Source: an uncultured Anaerolineaceae bacterium
GTDB taxonomy: Bacteria; Chloroflexota; Anaerolineae; Anaerolineales; Anaerolineaceae
Assembly: GCA_938020565.1 (NCBI GenBank)
Contig: CALIHP010000034.1
Coordinates: forward strand, 1-64,000
Direction: 5' to 3'
DNA length: 64,000 nt
Shown here: positions 62,727-64,000 of the stretch, piece by piece
Position numbering within the stretch: position 1 is the stretch's first letter
Layout of the letters: the number at the start of each line of letters is the position of its first letter
The notes under the pieces: generated by a model
What the model saw: only the letters and a program-made list of their open reading frames with translations
Databases searched by the model: none
What the model was told of the DNA's origin: nothing
Position numbers and translations under genes: made by a program

Positions 62727-63526
62727 TTGCGGAGCGGACCAGGGACGGATTGAAATATATTCAGTTTGAGTCAATGTGCGAATTGAAACTGCGCCACGGT
62801 TTTTTTACGCGTCATGGCGGCGTCAGTCCGGAGCCGTTTGACTCTCTGAACATGGCGACGACGGTCGGCGACAGGAATGAGAACGTGCTGGAAAATCTGA
62901 AGCGGATGTTTTCCGTTTTCGGACTGGACCTGGCGACGCGTTACGACGGTTGGCAGGTGCATTCCGGTACGGTGACGTGCGTGACGGCGCCGCGCGATCC
63001 GCGGGCGCGGTCGCTGCGAACCGACGCGCTCGTGACGGACCGGCCGGAGGTGACGCTGGTGATGCGGTTCGGCGACTGCGTTCCCGTGATTCTGGTTGAT
63101 CCGGTCCGCCGCGTCGCCGCGGTTTATCATGCGGGCTGGCCCGGGACGGTAAAGAAAATCGGCGCGAACGTTGTGCACGTGATGAAAAAGGTTTACGGCT
63201 GTGATCCGCGCGACGTGATCGCCGGGATTGGTCCGTCGATCGGTCCGGACCGCTTTGAGGTAAAAGAGGACGTCGCTGGGCAGCTGCGCGCCGCTTTTCC
63301 GGACGATCGGGAAAAAATCGAACGGCGCGACGCGCAGGGACGGATCTTTTTTGATCTATGGACGGCGAATCGACTGACGCTGGAAGGCTGCGGCGTTGAG
63401 CGGATCGACGTTGCCGGAATCTGCACGGTTCAGAACCGCGGCGATTGGTTTTCGCATCGCGGCGATTCTGGAAAAACGGGGCGCTTCGGCGTATTGGTAT
63501 CGTTGGATGGAATGAAGTATGTCTGA
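62717..63526 (+). CDS. pgeF: Peptidoglycan editing factor / purine nucleoside phosphorylase (PgeF, YfiH family)
   Basis: A 269-residue laccase-domain protein. FTRHGGVS, GDCVPVILVD and the metal-binding YHAGWPGT (usually HAGWRG) identify the family, with the C-terminal NRGDWFSHRGD. Members act on purine nucleosides; PgeF in E. coli keeps wrong residues out of peptidoglycan stems. The frame is open upstream, but the ATG at 62717 with AAGGATGG upstream is right. It overlaps the next gene by 8 nt. Confidence 0.92.
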   Translation: MSLIAERTRDGLKYIQFESMCELKLRHGFFTRHGGVSPEPFDSLNMATTVGDRNENVLENLKRMFSVFGLDLATRYDGWQVHSGTVTCVTAPRDPRARSLRTDALVTDRPEVTLVMRFGDCVPVILVDPVRRVAAVYHAGWPGTVKKIGANVVHVMKKVYGCDPRDVIAGIGPSIGPDRFEVKEDVAGQLRAAFPDDREKIERRDAQGRIFFDLWTANRLTLEGCGVERIDVAGICTVQNRGDWFSHRGDSGKTGRFGVLVSLDGMKYV

Positions 63527-64000
63527 GATCGATGATGAAGTTCGGAAACGGCTGGAGTCGATTCGCGCTGCGATCCGGGACGCCTGCGCCCGGAGCGGGC
63601 GGTCGGTTTCGGATATAACGCTGATGGCGGTGACGAAGACGAAGCCGGCCGAGGTGATTCGTTCGCTGATCGCGCTGGGCGTCCGGGACTTTGGCGAGAA
63701 CTATCCGGACGAAACGGCTGGAAAAATCGACGCGTTCCGCGCTGTGCCGACGGACACGCGCTTATGCATGATTGGCAGCCTGCAAAGCCGGAAAGCGAAA
63801 TTCGTCGCGGCGAATTTCGACGAGTTCCATTCGCTGGACAGCGTGAAAACCGCCGAGCGGATGGAACGGCTGCTGGCGGAACTGGATCGAACGATGCCGG
63901 CGCTGCTGGAGATTAACGTTGGCGGCGAAGCTTCAAAGCATGGCTGGCCAATCGGCGACGCAGCGGACGGACTTTTTCGGGATATTGAACGGCTGCTGAC
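63519..64000 (+). CDS. YggS/YlmE family PLP homeostasis protein (partial)
   Basis: The first 160 codons are present; the gene runs off the window. AVTKTKP carries the PLP lysine, and GVRDFGENY and IGSLQSRKAK (the last typically reads GxLQxNK) mark the family, a monomeric alanine-racemase-fold protein that buffers pyridoxal phosphate. The ATG overlaps the pgeF stop by 8 nt. pgeF-yggS pairing is common in bacteria. Confidence 0.92.
   Translation, partial: MSEIDDEVRKRLESIRAAIRDACARSGRSVSDITLMAVTKTKPAEVIRSLIALGVRDFGENYPDETAGKIDAFRAVPTDTRLCMIGSLQSRKAKFVAANFDEFHSLDSVKTAERMERLLAELDRTMPALLEINVGGEASKHGWPIGDAADGLFRDIERLL

Noticed and set aside
1..64000. Many long antisense ORFs (for example within serS, purB, coaBC, uvrA and the helicase)
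   Set aside because: They lie opposite well-identified genes, have arginine- or serine-rich low-complexity translations typical of GC-rich shadow frames, and show no ribosome-binding sites or motifs.
1..64000. tRNA, rRNA, tmRNA, CRISPR arrays, insertion sequences, integrases or phage genes
   Set aside because: No cloverleaf or T-arm patterns in intergenic DNA, no regularly spaced direct repeats and no transposase or integrase motifs were found. The baseplate-J-like protein is isolated and not part of a tail cluster.

Overview
The window reads as a chromosomal stretch of a Chloroflexota bacterium, most likely class Anaerolineae. The evidence is indirect: the gene families (family-B polymerase module, SPFH protein, baseplate-J-like protein ahead of ruvX, several lipoproteins with LysM and M23 domains), moderately high GC, dense co-directional gene strings and many coupled starts. 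I see no tRNA, rRNA, CRISPR array, insertion sequence, integrase or phage block. TAA, TGA and TAG are all ordinary stops here.

Layout. 1-5.4 kb: radical SAM protein, metallo-beta-lactamase-fold protein, serS, rpmF, hflX. 5.5-10.4 kb: + strand run of a baseplate-J-like membrane protein, ruvX, mltG and a GT-C-type membrane protein. 10.4-16.3 kb: MFS transporter, SPFH protein and hpt on the minus strand, then purA-purB. 16.5-19.8 kb: an exported, domain-permuted GH3 glycosidase interrupted by one in-frame TAG. 20.2-29.5 kb: minus-strand run of PatB-like lyase, DUF218 protein, DNA glycosylase, GT-C protein, cmk, an orphan histidine-kinase-like protein, trkA and trkH. 29.5-35.2 kb: Hrq1/MrfA-type helicase with an embedded HNH domain, DUF4349 lipoprotein, coaBC, coaX. 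35.3-38.1 kb: small membrane protein, M24 peptidase, tsaD. 38.1-45.1 kb: minus-strand cell-envelope operon of a NodB-type deacetylase lipoprotein, a HIT protein and three tandem LysM/M23 lipoprotein paralogues. 45.2-49 kb: leader region with mini-ORFs, ABC transporter, corA, FAH-family protein. 49.5-56 kb: yebC, ruvC, TrmH-family methyltransferase, ruvA, uvrA, LysM membrane protein. 56.1-59.4 kb: three-gene operon of a RecA-like protein without a Walker A lysine, a 114-residue protein and a family-B DNA polymerase with altered catalytic motifs. 59.5-64 kb: peroxiredoxin behind a PerR-like box, smpB, L,D-transpeptidase, DUF2085 protein, pgeF and the start of a yggS-family gene.

How the genes fit together. 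DNA repair and recombination dominate (ruvX, ruvC, ruvA, uvrA, MrfA-like helicase, deaminated-base glycosylase, PolB module). A second theme is envelope construction and remodelling (MltG, L,D-transpeptidase, M23 lipoproteins, deacetylase, GT-C proteins). The rest is core metabolism: purines, CoA, K+ and Mg2+ transport, translation.

The most interesting unit is the RecA-like / 114-aa / PolB operon. It has a consensus TTGACA-N17-TATAAT promoter whose -10 lies 7 nt from the start codon, so its mRNA is predicted to be leaderless, and an inverted repeat sits in that promoter. It resembles a bacterial version of the archaeal PolB2 neighbourhood and is a candidate non-ImuABC mutasome. Other notable items are the amber-interrupted GH3 gene, an MFS gene that appears to start at CTG, a strong ribosome-binding site feeding a 4-codon ORF that would be a small membrane peptide but for one TGA, and a PerR-like box on the peroxiredoxin promoter.
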